64,000 nt of DNA from Zeimonas sediminis (GCF_023721795.1 NZ_JAMQYE010000002.1:1-64000), one strand, 5' to 3'. Counted from the stretch's first letter, positions 16,368-27,760 are shown. Numbers and translations are program-made. Notes: a model not told the origin generated them from the sequence alone.

Positions 16368-16952
16368 ATGCGGATCCTCGCGCCGGCGCTGGCCCTGCTG
16401 GCGGCGCTCTGCTGGCCGGCCGCTGCGCCGCCGGCGCTCGCGGCGAGCCCGGCCGGCGCCGCCGATGCCTCCCCCAACGGCGCGGGCGAGACCGCAGCGA
16501 CTACCTCATCGGCCGCCCGCAGCGCGTGGATCGAGGCGGTCGTACTCGGCGTCGACGACGGCGACTCCTTCGTCGCGCGTCGTCCGGACGGCGGCCGGAT
16601 CCGCGTCAGGCTCGCCGGCATCGACGCGCCGGAGAAGTCGCAGCCCTGGGCCGCCGCCGCGCGACGCAAGTTGCGCGAGACGCTGGACGGCAGGGCGCTG
16701 CGCATCACGCCGCTGAAGACCGATCGTTGGGGCCGCTACGTGGCGCTGGTCGACGCGGACGGCGAGGACCCGGCGCTGGCGATGCTAGAAGCCGGGCTCG
16801 CCTGGCACTTCGCCCGTTACGATCGCGACCTGCCCGAGCGGCTGCGGCCGATCTACGCGCAAGCGGCCAGCGAGGCGCGCGAGCGCCGGGCCGGCCTGTG
16901 GCAGCAGGCCGACCCCGAGCCGCCGTGGGAATTCAGGCAGCGCTCGCGCTGA
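16368..16952 (+). CDS. Secreted thermonuclease-family (SNase-like) protein
   Basis: A 194-residue exported nuclease-like protein. A Sec signal peptide occupies about 1-26 (hydrophobic, ending ALA-A). The SNase domain (about 50-185) has DGDSFVARR, the core VRLAGIDAPEKSQPW, DRWGRYVALV and EAGLAWHFARY, the usual staphylococcal nuclease-fold motifs with the Arg and Asp of the active site. ATG 16368 is chosen because the signal peptide begins there; an in-frame GTG at 16287 overlapping the uspA stop would put a long basic leader ahead of it. No ribosome site is obvious and a terminator sits just upstream. Confidence 0.82.
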   Translation: MRILAPALALLAALCWPAAAPPALAASPAGAADASPNGAGETAATTSSAARSAWIEAVVLGVDDGDSFVARRPDGGRIRVRLAGIDAPEKSQPWAAAARRKLRETLDGRALRITPLKTDRWGRYVALVDADGEDPALAMLEAGLAWHFARYDRDLPERLRPIYAQAASEARERRAGLWQQADPEPPWEFRQRSR

Positions 16953-16955
16953 GCC

Positions 16956-16984
16956 GCGCTTCGGAGCGCGGGCGCCGAGCGCCC
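16956..16984. terminator. Two adjacent hairpins between convergent genes
   Basis: GCGCT-TCGG-AGCGC (16956-16969) is followed at once by GGGCGC-CGA-GCGCCC (16970-16984). They fill the 33-bp gap between the nuclease stop and the rlmB stop and probably act in either direction; neither has a U-tract. Confidence 0.45.
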
Positions 16985-16985
16985 G

Positions 16986-17729
16986 TCAGGCAGCGCCCGC
17001 GCCCGCCTTGCGGCGCTGGCGAAGCGTCTCGTAGAGCACGACCCCGGCCGCGACCGACACGTTGAGGCTGCTGACCTGCCCCAGCATCGGGATGCTGACC
17101 AGCGCATCGCAGCGTTCGCGCGTGAGCCGTCGCAGGCCCTTGCCCTCGGCGCCCAGGACCCAGGCGACCGAACCGGTCAGCGTTTCCTCGTACAGCGAGT
17201 GATCGGCCTCGTCGGCGGTGCCGAGCATCCAGAAACCGGCGTCGCCGAGCGCGTCCATCGCGCGCGCCAGGTTGGTGACCATGATGTAGGGCACGCTCTC
17301 GGCGGCGCCGCTCGCGGTCTGCACCGCCACGTCGGTCAGCGTGCACGCGTGGTCCTTCGGCGCGATGACCGCCGCCGCGCCGGCGCCGTCGGCCACCCGC
17401 AGGCAGGCGCCCAGGTTGCGCGGATCGGTCACCCCGTCGAGCAGCAGCAGCGTGGCCGGCTTGCCGAGACCGTCGAGCAGCTCGTCGAGCGTCATTGCGG
17501 GCAGCGCGGCCTCGCCGATCGCCACGACCCCCTGGTGGCGCCTGCCCGGGCACAGCCGCTCGAGACGCGCGTGGTCGACCAGGTGCGGGCGCAGGCCCGC
17601 ATCGGCGGCGAGCTTCAGAAGGTCGCGGGCCCGCGCGTCGTCGCGCGAGGCGTCGACGTAGAGTTCCCGGATCGATTCCGGCGCCCGGCGCAGCCGCGCG
17701 AGCACCGCGTGAAAACCGTGGATCAGCAA
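16986..17729 (-). CDS. rlmB: 23S rRNA (guanosine-2'-O-)-methyltransferase RlmB
   Basis: A 247-residue SPOUT methyltransferase that methylates the ribose of G2251 in 23S rRNA (E. coli numbering). The N-terminal substrate-binding domain starts LIHGFHAVLARLR. The C-terminal knot has GVTDPRNLGACLR, LGAEGKGLRRL and IPMLGQVSSLNVSVAAG, the three SpoU motifs. The start appears to be TTG at 17729, matching the family N-terminus. It lies 24 bp after rnr, as in other proteobacteria, and is presumably co-transcribed with it. Confidence 0.94.
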   Translation of the reverse strand: MLIHGFHAVLARLRRAPESIRELYVDASRDDARARDLLKLAADAGLRPHLVDHARLERLCPGRRHQGVVAIGEAALPAMTLDELLDGLGKPATLLLLDGVTDPRNLGACLRVADGAGAAAVIAPKDHACTLTDVAVQTASGAAESVPYIMVTNLARAMDALGDAGFWMLGTADEADHSLYEETLTGSVAWVLGAEGKGLRRLTRERCDALVSIPMLGQVSSLNVSVAAGVVLYETLRQRRKAGAGAA

Positions 17730-17753
17730 GATCGTTCCCGTGGTTGTGGTCGC

Positions 17754-20522
17754 TCAGCCCCGGCGCCGCCGGCGCGACGCGGGCCGCGCCGATTCGCCGG
17801 CCGCCGGGCGATCCGGACGCCTGTCGCCGGCCCTGGCCGCCCCCGCCCCGGCGGGCCGCTTGTCGGCCGCCTTGCCGGCGCGCTTGCCCGGCTTCGCGGA
17901 CGCGGCGCCGTCCTTCGCCTTGCCAGTCTTGCCGGGGTTGCCGGACTTGCCCGTCTTGCCGGTCTTCCGGCGGCCATCCGGCTCGGGCGGAAGAGGCAGG
18001 GCAGGCAGGTCGGCGTCGGCCTCGCCGGTCCGTCGGCCGCCGGCCTTCGACGCCCGCCTCGCGCCCTCGCGAGCCGCCCGGGCCTCCTCGCGCTCGCCGC
18101 GCTGGCGGTCCCGCTCGAGGCTGCGGAAATCGGTTCGCTGCACGAGCCGGAACTCGATGCGCCGCGCCTCCAGGTCGACGCGCGAGACCTGCACGTCGAT
18201 CGGGTCGGTCAGCCGGAAGCGGCGGCCGGTGCGCTCGCCGCGCAGTTCGTGACCCGACTCGCTGTACTGGAAATACTCGCCGCCGAGTTCCGACACGTGG
18301 ACCATCCCCTCCACGTAGAGCTCGTCGAGCGTGACGAACACGCCGAAGGGGGCGACACCGGTGATGCGGCCGGCGAACTGCTCGCCGACCCGCTCGCGCA
18401 TGTACATGCACTTGAGCCAGGCCTCGACGTCGCGCGAGGCCTCGTCGGCCCGCCGCTCGTTGGCCGAGCAGCGCATGCCCCACTGGTGCCAGCGCTCGAT
18501 CGCGTCCTGCAGGTCTGCGGCGGTCCGGTCGGGCTGCCTGCCCTTCTGCGCCCTGCCCGCCGCGGCACCGGCCGCCGCGTTGCGGCCCTTTCGCCCCCTC
18601 GCGCCCGCCTCGTCCTCGTCGCGGCCGTCGAAGGGCAGCGGTCGATGGCGCTCGCCCTTGAGCAGCGCCTTGATCACCCGGTGCGTCATCAGGTCCGGAT
18701 AGCGCCGGATCGGCGACGTGAAGTGCGCGTAGGCGTCGTAGGCCAGCCCGAAGTGGCCGACGTTCTCGGGCGAGTAGACGGCCTGCTGCATCGAGCGCAG
18801 CAGCATCGTCTGCAGCAGCAGGTGATCGGGTCGCGCGCGCATCTGGCCGGCCAGCGCCGCGTAGTCGCGCGGCGACGGCGACTCGCCGCCGCCGAGCGAC
18901 AGGCCGACGGTGCGAAGGAACTCGCGCAGCACCTGCAGCTTCTCGGGCGTCGGGCCCTCGTGGATCCGGTACAGGCCGGGATGCCGGCTGCGGTGCATGA
19001 AGTCGGCGGCGCAGACGTTGGCCGCCAGCATGCACTCCTCGATCAGCCGGTGCGCATCGTTGCGGCCGCGCGGCACGATCCGTTCGATGCGCCCGGCCGG
19101 ATCGCAGACGATCTGCGTCTCGACGGTCTCGATCTCCATCGCGCCGCGGCGCTCCCTGGCGCCGGCCAGCACGCGGTACAGGTCGTGCAGGTTGCGCAGC
19201 TGCGGCGCCAGCGCGAGCTTGTGCGGCGACACCGAAAGGTTCGGGCCGCCCGAGAGCATGGCCCACACCTCGTCGTAGGTGAGCCGCGCCGCCGAGTGCA
19301 TCACCGCGTCGTAGAACTGGTAGGCCCGGATGCGGCCGCCGCCGTCGATGACCATGTCGCAGACGAGCACCAGCCGGTCGACCTGCGGGTTCAGCGAGCA
19401 CAGGCCGTTGGACAGCTTCTCGGGCAGCATCGGGATGACCCGGCGCGGGAAGTAGACCGAGGTGCTGCGCTCGGCAGCGTCGGCGTCGAGCGGCGCGCCG
19501 GGCTTCACGTAATGGGACACGTCGGCGATCGCGACGATCAGGCGGAAGCCGGGCTCGGTCGCCTTGCGCCGGCCGCGGCGGCACGAGGGCGCGGTGTCCG
19601 CGCCGTCCGTCGCCCCGCCCGCCCGCTGCGCGGCCGTCTCGCGATCGTCGGCGCCGGCGTCGCCGACCGATTCGCCGCCGGTGCTCACCTCGATCGGCTC
19701 GCAGTAGACCGCGTCGTCGAAGTCGCGCGCATCCTCGCCGTCGATCGTGACCAGCGGAACGTCGCGCAAGTCGACCCTGCCCCGCAGGTCGGCCGGCCTG
19801 ACCACGCCCGGCAGCGCGGCCGCGGCCTCGAGCGCGGGCGCGCTGAACTCGTGCGGCACGTCGAACTTGCGCACCGCGATCTCGATCTCCATGCCCGGGT
19901 CCTCGATCTCGCCGAGCACCTCGACCACGCGGCCGATCGGAGGGGCGCCGTTGGCCGGCGGATCGACGATCTCCACGCTGACGACCTGGCCGTGCTGCGC
20001 GTGGTGGGTGTCGCCGGGCGGGATGACGATGTCGTGCTTGATCCGCTGGTCCTCTGGCACGACGATGTTCACGCCGCGCTCGTTCAGGAAGCGGCCCACC
20101 AGCCGCCGGTTGGCGCGCTCGGTCACCTCGACGATCCTGCCCTCGGGCCGGCCGCGCGAGTCGTACCCGGTCTGCTTGACCAGCACGCGATCGCCGTGCA
20201 TCGCCTTCTGCATCTGGCGCGGCGACAGGAACACGTCGGGCCCGCCGGCATCGGGGAGCAGGAAGCCGAAGCCGTCGCGGTGTCCCTGGACGCGGCCGGC
20301 GATCAGGTCGAGCTTGCTCGCGAGCAGCAGCACGCCCTTGCGGTTGGGCAGCAGCTGGCCGTCGCGCTCCATCGCGATCAGGCGCCGGTTCAGCGAATCG
20401 ACGTGATCTGGCGGAACCTCGAGCCTCTCGGCGAGTTCGGCAGGCGTCATCGGGACGCCCGCGCCGCGCAGGCACTCCAGGATTTCCTCGCGCGTCGGCG
20501 CGAACCAGGCTTTCTTCGTCAC
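17754..20522 (-). CDS. rnr: Ribonuclease R (3'-5' exoribonuclease)
   Basis: A 922-residue RNase II-family exonuclease that degrades structured RNA. In order: N-terminal HTH (about 8-65), cold-shock/OB domains, RNB catalytic domain beginning TIDGEDARDFDDAVY with the metal-binding aspartates, S1 domain (GVFVTLDELYVEGMVHV), and a long basic Lys/Arg/Ala tail. Odd points: the RNB domain carries an extra polar insertion of about 45 residues right after DFDDAVY, and the start codon is GTG. A four-codon frame (ATG at 20533) ends in a GTGA overlap with that start. It diverges from the tRNA-Leu gene. Confidence 0.94.
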   Translation of the reverse strand: MTKKAWFAPTREEILECLRGAGVPMTPAELAERLEVPPDHVDSLNRRLIAMERDGQLLPNRKGVLLLASKLDLIAGRVQGHRDGFGFLLPDAGGPDVFLSPRQMQKAMHGDRVLVKQTGYDSRGRPEGRIVEVTERANRRLVGRFLNERGVNIVVPEDQRIKHDIVIPPGDTHHAQHGQVVSVEIVDPPANGAPPIGRVVEVLGEIEDPGMEIEIAVRKFDVPHEFSAPALEAAAALPGVVRPADLRGRVDLRDVPLVTIDGEDARDFDDAVYCEPIEVSTGGESVGDAGADDRETAAQRAGGATDGADTAPSCRRGRRKATEPGFRLIVAIADVSHYVKPGAPLDADAAERSTSVYFPRRVIPMLPEKLSNGLCSLNPQVDRLVLVCDMVIDGGGRIRAYQFYDAVMHSAARLTYDEVWAMLSGGPNLSVSPHKLALAPQLRNLHDLYRVLAGARERRGAMEIETVETQIVCDPAGRIERIVPRGRNDAHRLIEECMLAANVCAADFMHRSRHPGLYRIHEGPTPEKLQVLREFLRTVGLSLGGGESPSPRDYAALAGQMRARPDHLLLQTMLLRSMQQAVYSPENVGHFGLAYDAYAHFTSPIRRYPDLMTHRVIKALLKGERHRPLPFDGRDEDEAGARGRKGRNAAAGAAAGRAQKGRQPDRTAADLQDAIERWHQWGMRCSANERRADEASRDVEAWLKCMYMRERVGEQFAGRITGVAPFGVFVTLDELYVEGMVHVSELGGEYFQYSESGHELRGERTGRRFRLTDPIDVQVSRVDLEARRIEFRLVQRTDFRSLERDRQRGEREEARAAREGARRASKAGGRRTGEADADLPALPLPPEPDGRRKTGKTGKSGNPGKTGKAKDGAASAKPGKRAGKAADKRPAGAGAARAGDRRPDRPAAGESARPASRRRRRG

Positions 20523-20537
20523 GCTCTCACCATCGAT

Positions 20538-20565
20538 TTGACAAATCCCCGCAGTCGATTAGAAT
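20538..20565 (+). promoter_or_regulatory. Near-consensus promoter of tRNA-Leu
   Basis: TTGACA (20538-20543) and TAGAAT (20560-20565) with a 16-bp spacer, followed by a GC-rich discriminator TCGCGCC as in stringently controlled stable-RNA promoters. The predicted start is near 20572, about 60 bases before the mature tRNA. Confidence 0.8.
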
Positions 20566-20630
20566 TCGCGCCTCTACAGCGGTCGACTCTGTCGGCCGCA
20601 GTCTTCGGGAAGCTCTCCCGCAGACCCGCA

Positions 20631-20717
20631 GCCCAGATGGCGGAATTGGTAGACGCACCAGGTTCAGGTCCTGGCGGTGGCAACACTGTGGAGGTTCGAG
20701 TCCTCTTCTGGGCACCA
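20631..20717 (+). tRNA. tRNA-Leu (anticodon CAG)
   Basis: An 87-base tRNA with encoded CCA. The acceptor stem GCCCAGA pairs with TCTGGGC, and the anticodon arm CCAGG-TTCAGGT-CCTGG gives CAG. A long variable arm, as in tRNA-Leu, and the T-arm GGTTCGAGTCC are present. It reads CUG, the dominant Leu codon in this genome. It has its own promoter and terminator. Confidence 0.97.
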
Positions 20718-20724
20718 GATTCAA

Positions 20725-20755
20725 CGCCTGCGAAAGCAGGCGTTTTCATTTTATT
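20725..20755 (+). terminator. Intrinsic terminator of tRNA-Leu
   Basis: CGCCTGC-GAAA-GCAGGCG, a 7-bp stem closed by a GAAA tetraloop, followed by TTTTCATTTTATT. It begins 8 bases after the CCA end. Confidence 0.9.
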
Positions 20756-20764
20756 GCCCAGAAA

Positions 20765-20786
20765 GCAGAGCGCCTGCGCGCTCTGC
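20765..20786 (-). terminator. Intrinsic terminator of the purA-side operon
   Basis: GCAGAGCGC-CTGC-GCGCTCTGC is a perfect 9-bp stem; on the minus strand it is followed by TTTCTGGGCAATAAAATG. It lies 25 bp past the stop of the phosphoribosyltransferase, closing the long minus-strand run. Confidence 0.75.
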
Positions 20787-20811
20787 GTGAGGACTCGAAA
20801 GGCGAGGCTCG

Positions 20812-21318
20812 TCACCCCCACCGCGCCTTCAGGTCGTTCGGTCGCATGTGGTCGTACTCCTCGAAGGGCTGGTGGATCCAGGGGTTCGACGGCAGGTGCT
20901 CGATGCAGTAGTCGGGCATCGCGACCGACGAGCCCTTCGCCCAGACCACCGCCGAGCGGATCTCCTCGACCTGCGGATAGCGCGACTTCAGCGCGGGCAG
21001 CACCTCGACCAGCGTGGCGCCGGAGTCGACCAGGTCGTCGACGAGCAGCCAGCGCGGGCCGGGCAGCGGCGCCGCCGAGCTCATGTGCTCGGCGATCATC
21101 AGCCGGCTGCGCTTGGTGCCGGCCTCCTCGCGATACGAACTGGTGAACAGCACGCCCAGCGGCTTGTCGAACAGGCGCGAGAACACGTCGCCGATCCGGA
21201 GGCCGCCGCGCGCCAGGCAGACGATCGCATCGAAGTTCCAGCCCGACTCCCAGACCTTCAGCGCGAGCTTCTCGATCAGCCGGTTGTACTCGTCCCAGGA
21301 TACGTAAAGGTCTTTCAC
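20812..21318 (-). CDS. Type I phosphoribosyltransferase (hypoxanthine/xanthine-type)
   Basis: A 168-residue phosphoribosyltransferase. The PRPP-binding loop is LLVDDLVDSGAT (about 92-103), and an upstream CLARGGLRIGD segment supplies the pyrophosphate-binding loop. Length and motifs fit the xanthine/hypoxanthine salvage group. It lies 28 bp after purA, the step from IMP toward AMP, so purine base salvage is the likely role; the exact base is not readable from sequence. Confidence 0.82.
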   Translation of the reverse strand: MKDLYVSWDEYNRLIEKLALKVWESGWNFDAIVCLARGGLRIGDVFSRLFDKPLGVLFTSSYREEAGTKRSRLMIAEHMSSAAPLPGPRWLLVDDLVDSGATLVEVLPALKSRYPQVEEIRSAVVWAKGSSVAMPDYCIEHLPSNPWIHQPFEEYDHMRPNDLKARWG

Positions 21319-21346
21319 GGGATCGGCCTCGACTCGTCGGAAGAAC

Positions 21347-23899
<2,553 letters not shown>

Positions 23900-23904
23900 T
23901 TAAG

Positions 23905-24081
23905 TCAGAACAGCAGCAGCGCGATGCCGAGCAGGGCCGAGCCCATCCCGACGAAGCGGATCTGGCCGTCGCGCAGCCTGGCGATCTGCAGGAAGGCCTC
24001 GCGCCAGCGGGCCGGCGCGATCATCGGCAGCAGGCCCTCGAGCACCAGCATCAGCCCGAGGGCTGCGATCAGCTTATCCAC
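23905..24081 (-). CDS. Small membrane protein, DUF2065 family
   Basis: A 58-residue protein with two hydrophobic helices (about 3-20 and 40-58) around a basic loop, matching the DUF2065 family commonly found between hflC and hisZ or purA. The start is GTG at 24081, with AAGGGG 6 bases upstream. Function is unknown; the context suggests association with the HflK-HflC membrane complex (inferred). Confidence 0.8.
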   Translation of the reverse strand: MDKLIAALGLMLVLEGLLPMIAPARWREAFLQIARLRDGQIRFVGMGSALLGIALLLF

Positions 24082-24122
24082 GCCGGCGGCCCCTTGCTGC
24101 AGCGAATCGGCCGCGGCGCCGC

Positions 24123-24998
24123 TCAGCGACGCGCGCCGGACTCGCCGAAAAATCGGAAGAAGTCGGCCGACGGATCGACCACCAGCAGGTCGTTCCGGTT
24201 GCGGAACGACGCGCGATACGCCTCGAGGCTGCGGTAGAAGCCGGCGAACTCCGGGTTCTTGCCGAAGGCGGACGCATAGATCGACGTGGCCTGGGCGTCG
24301 CCCTTGCCCTTGATCCCCTGCGCGTCGCGATAGGCCTCGGCCAGGATCACCTCGCGCTGCCGGTCGGCGTCGGCCCGGATCTTCTCGGACTCGGCCGCGC
24401 CGGTGGCCCGGCGCTCGTTGGCCACCCGCTTGCGCTCGGACTCCATCCGCGCGAACACCCGCTCCTGCACCTCGGGGGCGAAATCGACGCGCTTGAGGCG
24501 GACGTCGACGATCTCGACGCCGATCTGCCGGGAGTCGGCATCGACCTTGGTCCGCACGTTCTCGACGATCTCGTTGCGAGCGTTGGAGATGACGTCGGCC
24601 ACCGTGCGGCGAGCCACCTCGTTGTTCAGCGCATCGCGCAGGCTGCGCGAGATCCGGTCGGCGGCGACCTGCTCGCTGCCCGACACCGAGCGGATGAACT
24701 CGCGCGGGTCGACGATGCGCCACTTGATGAAGGTGTCGATCATCACGTTGAGCTTCTCGGACGTGATGAAGCGGTCGCTGTCGGAGGTGTCGAGCGTCAG
24801 GATGCGCTTGTCGAAGTAGGCGACGTTCTGGAACGGCGGCGGCAGCTTGAAGTACAGGCCCGGCTTGTCGTGGATGTGACGGATCTCGCCCAGCGCGTAG
24901 ACGACCGCGAACTGCCGCTGGTCGACGACGAACACGGAGGACATCAGGATGGTGAGCGCGACCAGCGCGCCGAGGACGATCGGGACGATTCGGTTCAT
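24123..24998 (-). CDS. hflC: HflC, SPFH membrane protein regulating FtsH
   Basis: A 291-residue SPFH (prohibitin-type) protein. An N-terminal transmembrane anchor (about 5-23) is followed by a periplasmic SPFH domain starting QRQFAVVYALGEI, with DTFIKWRIVDPREFI, and a long coiled coil (about 175-235). With HflK it forms the large cage that surrounds FtsH hexamers and modulates their access to membrane substrates. It lies 18 bp downstream of hflK. Confidence 0.95.
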   Translation of the reverse strand: MNRIVPIVLGALVALTILMSSVFVVDQRQFAVVYALGEIRHIHDKPGLYFKLPPPFQNVAYFDKRILTLDTSDSDRFITSEKLNVMIDTFIKWRIVDPREFIRSVSGSEQVAADRISRSLRDALNNEVARRTVADVISNARNEIVENVRTKVDADSRQIGVEIVDVRLKRVDFAPEVQERVFARMESERKRVANERRATGAAESEKIRADADRQREVILAEAYRDAQGIKGKGDAQATSIYASAFGKNPEFAGFYRSLEAYRASFRNRNDLLVVDPSADFFRFFGESGARR

Positions 24999-25016
24999 GG
25001 CGGGGTTCTCCGGCGC

Positions 25017-26300
25017 TCAGCGGGTGTCGCGTTCGCGGCTGCGCAGGCCGTCGAGGCGCGTGGCCGGCTGCTGGGCGGGGGCGGCGCCTCCGGGCTGGGG
25101 GGCCGGCGCGCCCGGCGCGGCGGCCTGGCCGCCGCTTGCCGGCGCGCCCTGCTGCATCAGCCGGTCGAGCGGCAGGTACAGCAGGTTGCCCGAGGACTTG
25201 GTGTCGACCAGAACCTTGCTGGTGTTGGCGAAGATCTGCTGCATCGTCTCGATGTACATGCGCTCGCGGGTGACCTGCGGCGCCTTCGCGTACTCGACCA
25301 GCACCGCGTTGAAGCGGCTGGCGTCGCCCTCGGCGGCCGCGACGACCCTCGCCCGGTAGCCCTCGGCTTCCTCGAGCAGCCGCGCCGCGGTGCCGCGGGC
25401 GCGCGGGATCACGTCGTTGGCGTAGGCCTGGCCCTCGTTGATCAGGTTCTCGCGGTCCTGCGCGGCCTTGTTGGCGTCCTCGAAGGCGGCCTGCACCTGC
25501 TCCGGGGGCTGCGCCTGCTGGATCGTGACGTCGACCACGCTGATGCCGACCTTGTAGCGATCGAGGATCAGCTGGATCTGCTCGCGCGCGTCGAGCGCCA
25601 CCTGCTCCTTCTCTTCGTAGAGCACCTGGTCGATACCCTTGCGCCCGACGATCTCGCGCATCGCGGTCTCGGCCGCCTGCCGGACGATCTCCTCGGGCAC
25701 CGGCCCGAGGTCGTTGTTGAACAGGTAGTCGCGCGCGTTGCCGATCCGGTACTGGACGGTGAACTGCAGGTCGACGATGCTCTGGTCGAGGGTCAGGATC
25801 AGCGACTCGCGCAGCGTCTTGTTGCGCACCGCATTGCGGTAGCCGACCTCGACGGTGCGCAGCTGCTGGGTGTTGACGATCTCGTGGCTCTCGATCGGAT
25901 AGGGCATGCGCCAGGTGAAGCCGGCGCGGTCGACCAGTTGCTTGAACTCGCCGAACCTGAGCACTGCGGACGCCTGGCCTTCCTGGACGATGTAGAAGCC
26001 GCTGCCGAGCCACAGCAGCACGGCCACGGCCGCGAGCAGGCCCAGCCCCGCACCGGCGCCCTTCATTGAGGGCCCCTCGCCGCCGCCGCCGCCACCGCGC
26101 GGCGCGCCCGGGCCGCCACCGCCCTTCTTGCCGAACAGGCCGTTGAGCCGGCGATTGAAGTCGCGCCAGAGCTCGTCGAGATCGGGGGGGCCGTCGCCCT
26201 GCCCGCCGGGACGCTGCGGAGGACGCTGCTGGTCACCGCCGCCGCTTCTGCCCCAGCCGGGGTCGTTGAGGGAAAAGATCGCGCGGACTGACTTCCACAT
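25017..26300 (-). CDS. hflK: HflK, SPFH membrane protein partner of HflC
   Basis: A 427-residue partner of HflC. A cytosolic Gly/Pro-rich N-terminus (about 1-78, starting SLNDPGWGR as in the family) precedes one transmembrane helix (about 82-103). The SPFH domain opens QEGQASAVLRFGEF, a coiled coil follows (about 270-345), and a Pro/Ala/Gln-rich C-terminus ends the protein. Order hfq-hflX-hflK-hflC is as in E. coli. Targets in this genome include at least the FtsH encoded at 3445 (inferred). Confidence 0.95.
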   Translation of the reverse strand: MWKSVRAIFSLNDPGWGRSGGGDQQRPPQRPGGQGDGPPDLDELWRDFNRRLNGLFGKKGGGGPGAPRGGGGGGEGPSMKGAGAGLGLLAAVAVLLWLGSGFYIVQEGQASAVLRFGEFKQLVDRAGFTWRMPYPIESHEIVNTQQLRTVEVGYRNAVRNKTLRESLILTLDQSIVDLQFTVQYRIGNARDYLFNNDLGPVPEEIVRQAAETAMREIVGRKGIDQVLYEEKEQVALDAREQIQLILDRYKVGISVVDVTIQQAQPPEQVQAAFEDANKAAQDRENLINEGQAYANDVIPRARGTAARLLEEAEGYRARVVAAAEGDASRFNAVLVEYAKAPQVTRERMYIETMQQIFANTSKVLVDTKSSGNLLYLPLDRLMQQGAPASGGQAAAPGAPAPQPGGAAPAQQPATRLDGLRSRERDTR

Positions 26301-26363
26301 GGTTCAGGGTCGCGGTTCGGGAATCGGGTGAAGGGAGGGGTGCATCGGGAGGCGGCCGGGCGG

Positions 26364-27527
26364 TCAGCCTGCCCGCGCCTCGAGGGCGGAGGATTCGACC
26401 TGCTCGCCGGCGGCCGCGGCGAAGCGGCGGGAGCGCCACTCGTCGACCCGCGCCTCGATCGCGTCGCGAAGCGCGTCGATGCCGGCGCCGGACACGGCGC
26501 TGACCCACAACCGGTCGATGCTACCACAGGCGTCCAGCGCGACTCTCGGCTCCAGGCCGGCGGCGTCGATCTTGTTCATGACGGTGAGCCGCGGCACGTC
26601 CGCCGCGCCGATCTCGGCCAGCACCCTCTCGACCTCGGCGATCTGCTCGTCGCGGTCGGGGGCAGACGCGTCGACCACGTGCAGCAGCAGGTCGGCCTCG
26701 GCGGTCTCCTCGAGCGTGGCGGTGAAGGCCTCGACCAGTTGGTGCGGCAGGTCGCGCACGAAGCCGACCGTGTCCGAGAGCACGACCTCGGCGCCGGAGG
26801 CCAGGCGTAGCCTCCGGGTCAGCGTGTCGAGCGTGGCGAACAGCTGGTCGGCGGCGTAGGTGCCTGCCTTGGTGAGCCGGTTGAACAGCGTCGACTTGCC
26901 GGCGTTGGTGTAACCGACCAGCGAGATCGCGAAGGCCGGGCGGCGGTCGCGCGCTCGGCGGCGGGTCCGCCGCTGCTTCTTTAGCTGGTCGAGCTGGCCG
27001 CGGAGGCGGCGAACGCGGTCGCCGAGCATCCGGCGGTCGAGCTCGATCTGCTTCTCGCCGGGGCCGCCGCGCACGCCGATGCCGCCGCGCTGGCGCTCGA
27101 GGTGGGTCCAGCCGCGCACCAGCCGGGCCTGCAGGTGCTCGAGCCGGGCGAGCTCCACCTGCAGCTTGCCTTCGTGGCTGCGCGCGCGCCGCGCGAAGAT
27201 GTCGAGGATCAGCTCGGTCCGGTCCATGACCGGAAGCTTCCAGAGCTGGTTCAGGTTGCGCTGCTGGACCGGCGTGATCTCGTGGTCGAACAGCACGAGA
27301 TCGAAGCCGCCGCCCGCGAGCATCGCGCCGATCTCGTCGGCCTTGCCCGAGCCGATGCAGAGGGCCGCGTCGGGGCGGGCCCGGCGGACGATGATCCTGG
27401 ACTGCGGGTCGAGGCCCGCGGAACGCGCGAGCGCGTCGAGCTCGTCGAGGCTGTCTTCGCTGCGGGGCCGGCCGCCGAAGGCGACGCCGACCAGCAGGCA
27501 GCGGGGGGGGTTGTCGTTCGCGCTCAG
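26364..27527 (-). CDS. hflX: GTPase HflX (apparent CTG start)
   Basis: A ribosome-associated GTPase that rescues or splits stalled 70S ribosomes. The GTPase domain has GYTNAGKST (about 205-213), DTVGF and NKID; the HflX domain upstream has [20 protein letters not shown] and [11 protein letters not shown]. The conserved N-terminal [10 protein letters not shown] lies upstream of the first ATG (27323), and no ATG, GTG or TTG is in frame before it. A CTG at 27527-27525 overlaps the hfq stop as CTGA with AGGAAAA just before it, giving 387 residues, a normal length. A run of eight C (minus strand) lies six codons in. Confidence 0.88.
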   Translation of the reverse strand: MSANDNPPRCLLVGVAFGGRPRSEDSLDELDALARSAGLDPQSRIIVRRARPDAALCIGSGKADEIGAMLAGGGFDLVLFDHEITPVQQRNLNQLWKLPVMDRTELILDIFARRARSHEGKLQVELARLEHLQARLVRGWTHLERQRGGIGVRGGPGEKQIELDRRMLGDRVRRLRGQLDQLKKQRRTRRRARDRRPAFAISLVGYTNAGKSTLFNRLTKAGTYAADQLFATLDTLTRRLRLASGAEVVLSDTVGFVRDLPHQLVEAFTATLEETAEADLLLHVVDASAPDRDEQIAEVERVLAEIGAADVPRLTVMNKIDAAGLEPRVALDACGSIDRLWVSAVSGAGIDALRDAIEARVDEWRSRRFAAAAGEQVESSALEARAG

Positions 27528-27760
27528 TTTTCCTGGGCTTCCTGTTGGAAATTGACGGGCCGGCCCGGCACGACGGTGGAAATCGCGTGCTTGTAGACCA
27601 TCTGCGTCACGGTGTTGCGAAGCAGGACCACATACTGGTCGAAGGACTCGATCTGTCCTTGCAGCTTGATGCCGTTGACCAGGTAGATGGAGACCGGCAC
27701 ATGCTCCTTGCGCAGGAGGTTAAGGAACGGGTCTTGTAGTAGCTGCCCTTTGTTGCTCAT
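27524..27760 (-). CDS. hfq: RNA chaperone Hfq
   Basis: A 78-residue Sm-like hexameric RNA chaperone that pairs small RNAs with mRNAs. Sm1 ([21 protein letters not shown]) and Sm2 ([12 protein letters not shown]) are intact, including the YKH motif. It heads the hfq-hflX-hflK-hflC run; its stop is shared with the apparent hflX start. Confidence 0.98.
   Translation of the reverse strand: MSNKGQLLQDPFLNLLRKEHVPVSIYLVNGIKLQGQIESFDQYVVLLRNTVTQMVYKHAISTVVPGRPVNFQQEAQEN

Noticed and set aside
20527-20821. Minus-strand frames of 65-100 codons across the tRNA-Leu gene
   Set aside because: They are antisense to a tRNA, its promoter and its terminator.
27503-27510. Homopolymer of eight G as a frameshift explaining the missing hflX start
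   Set aside because: Adding or removing one base still gives no ATG, GTG or TTG start in the other frames, and the frame through the run to CTG is open as it stands.
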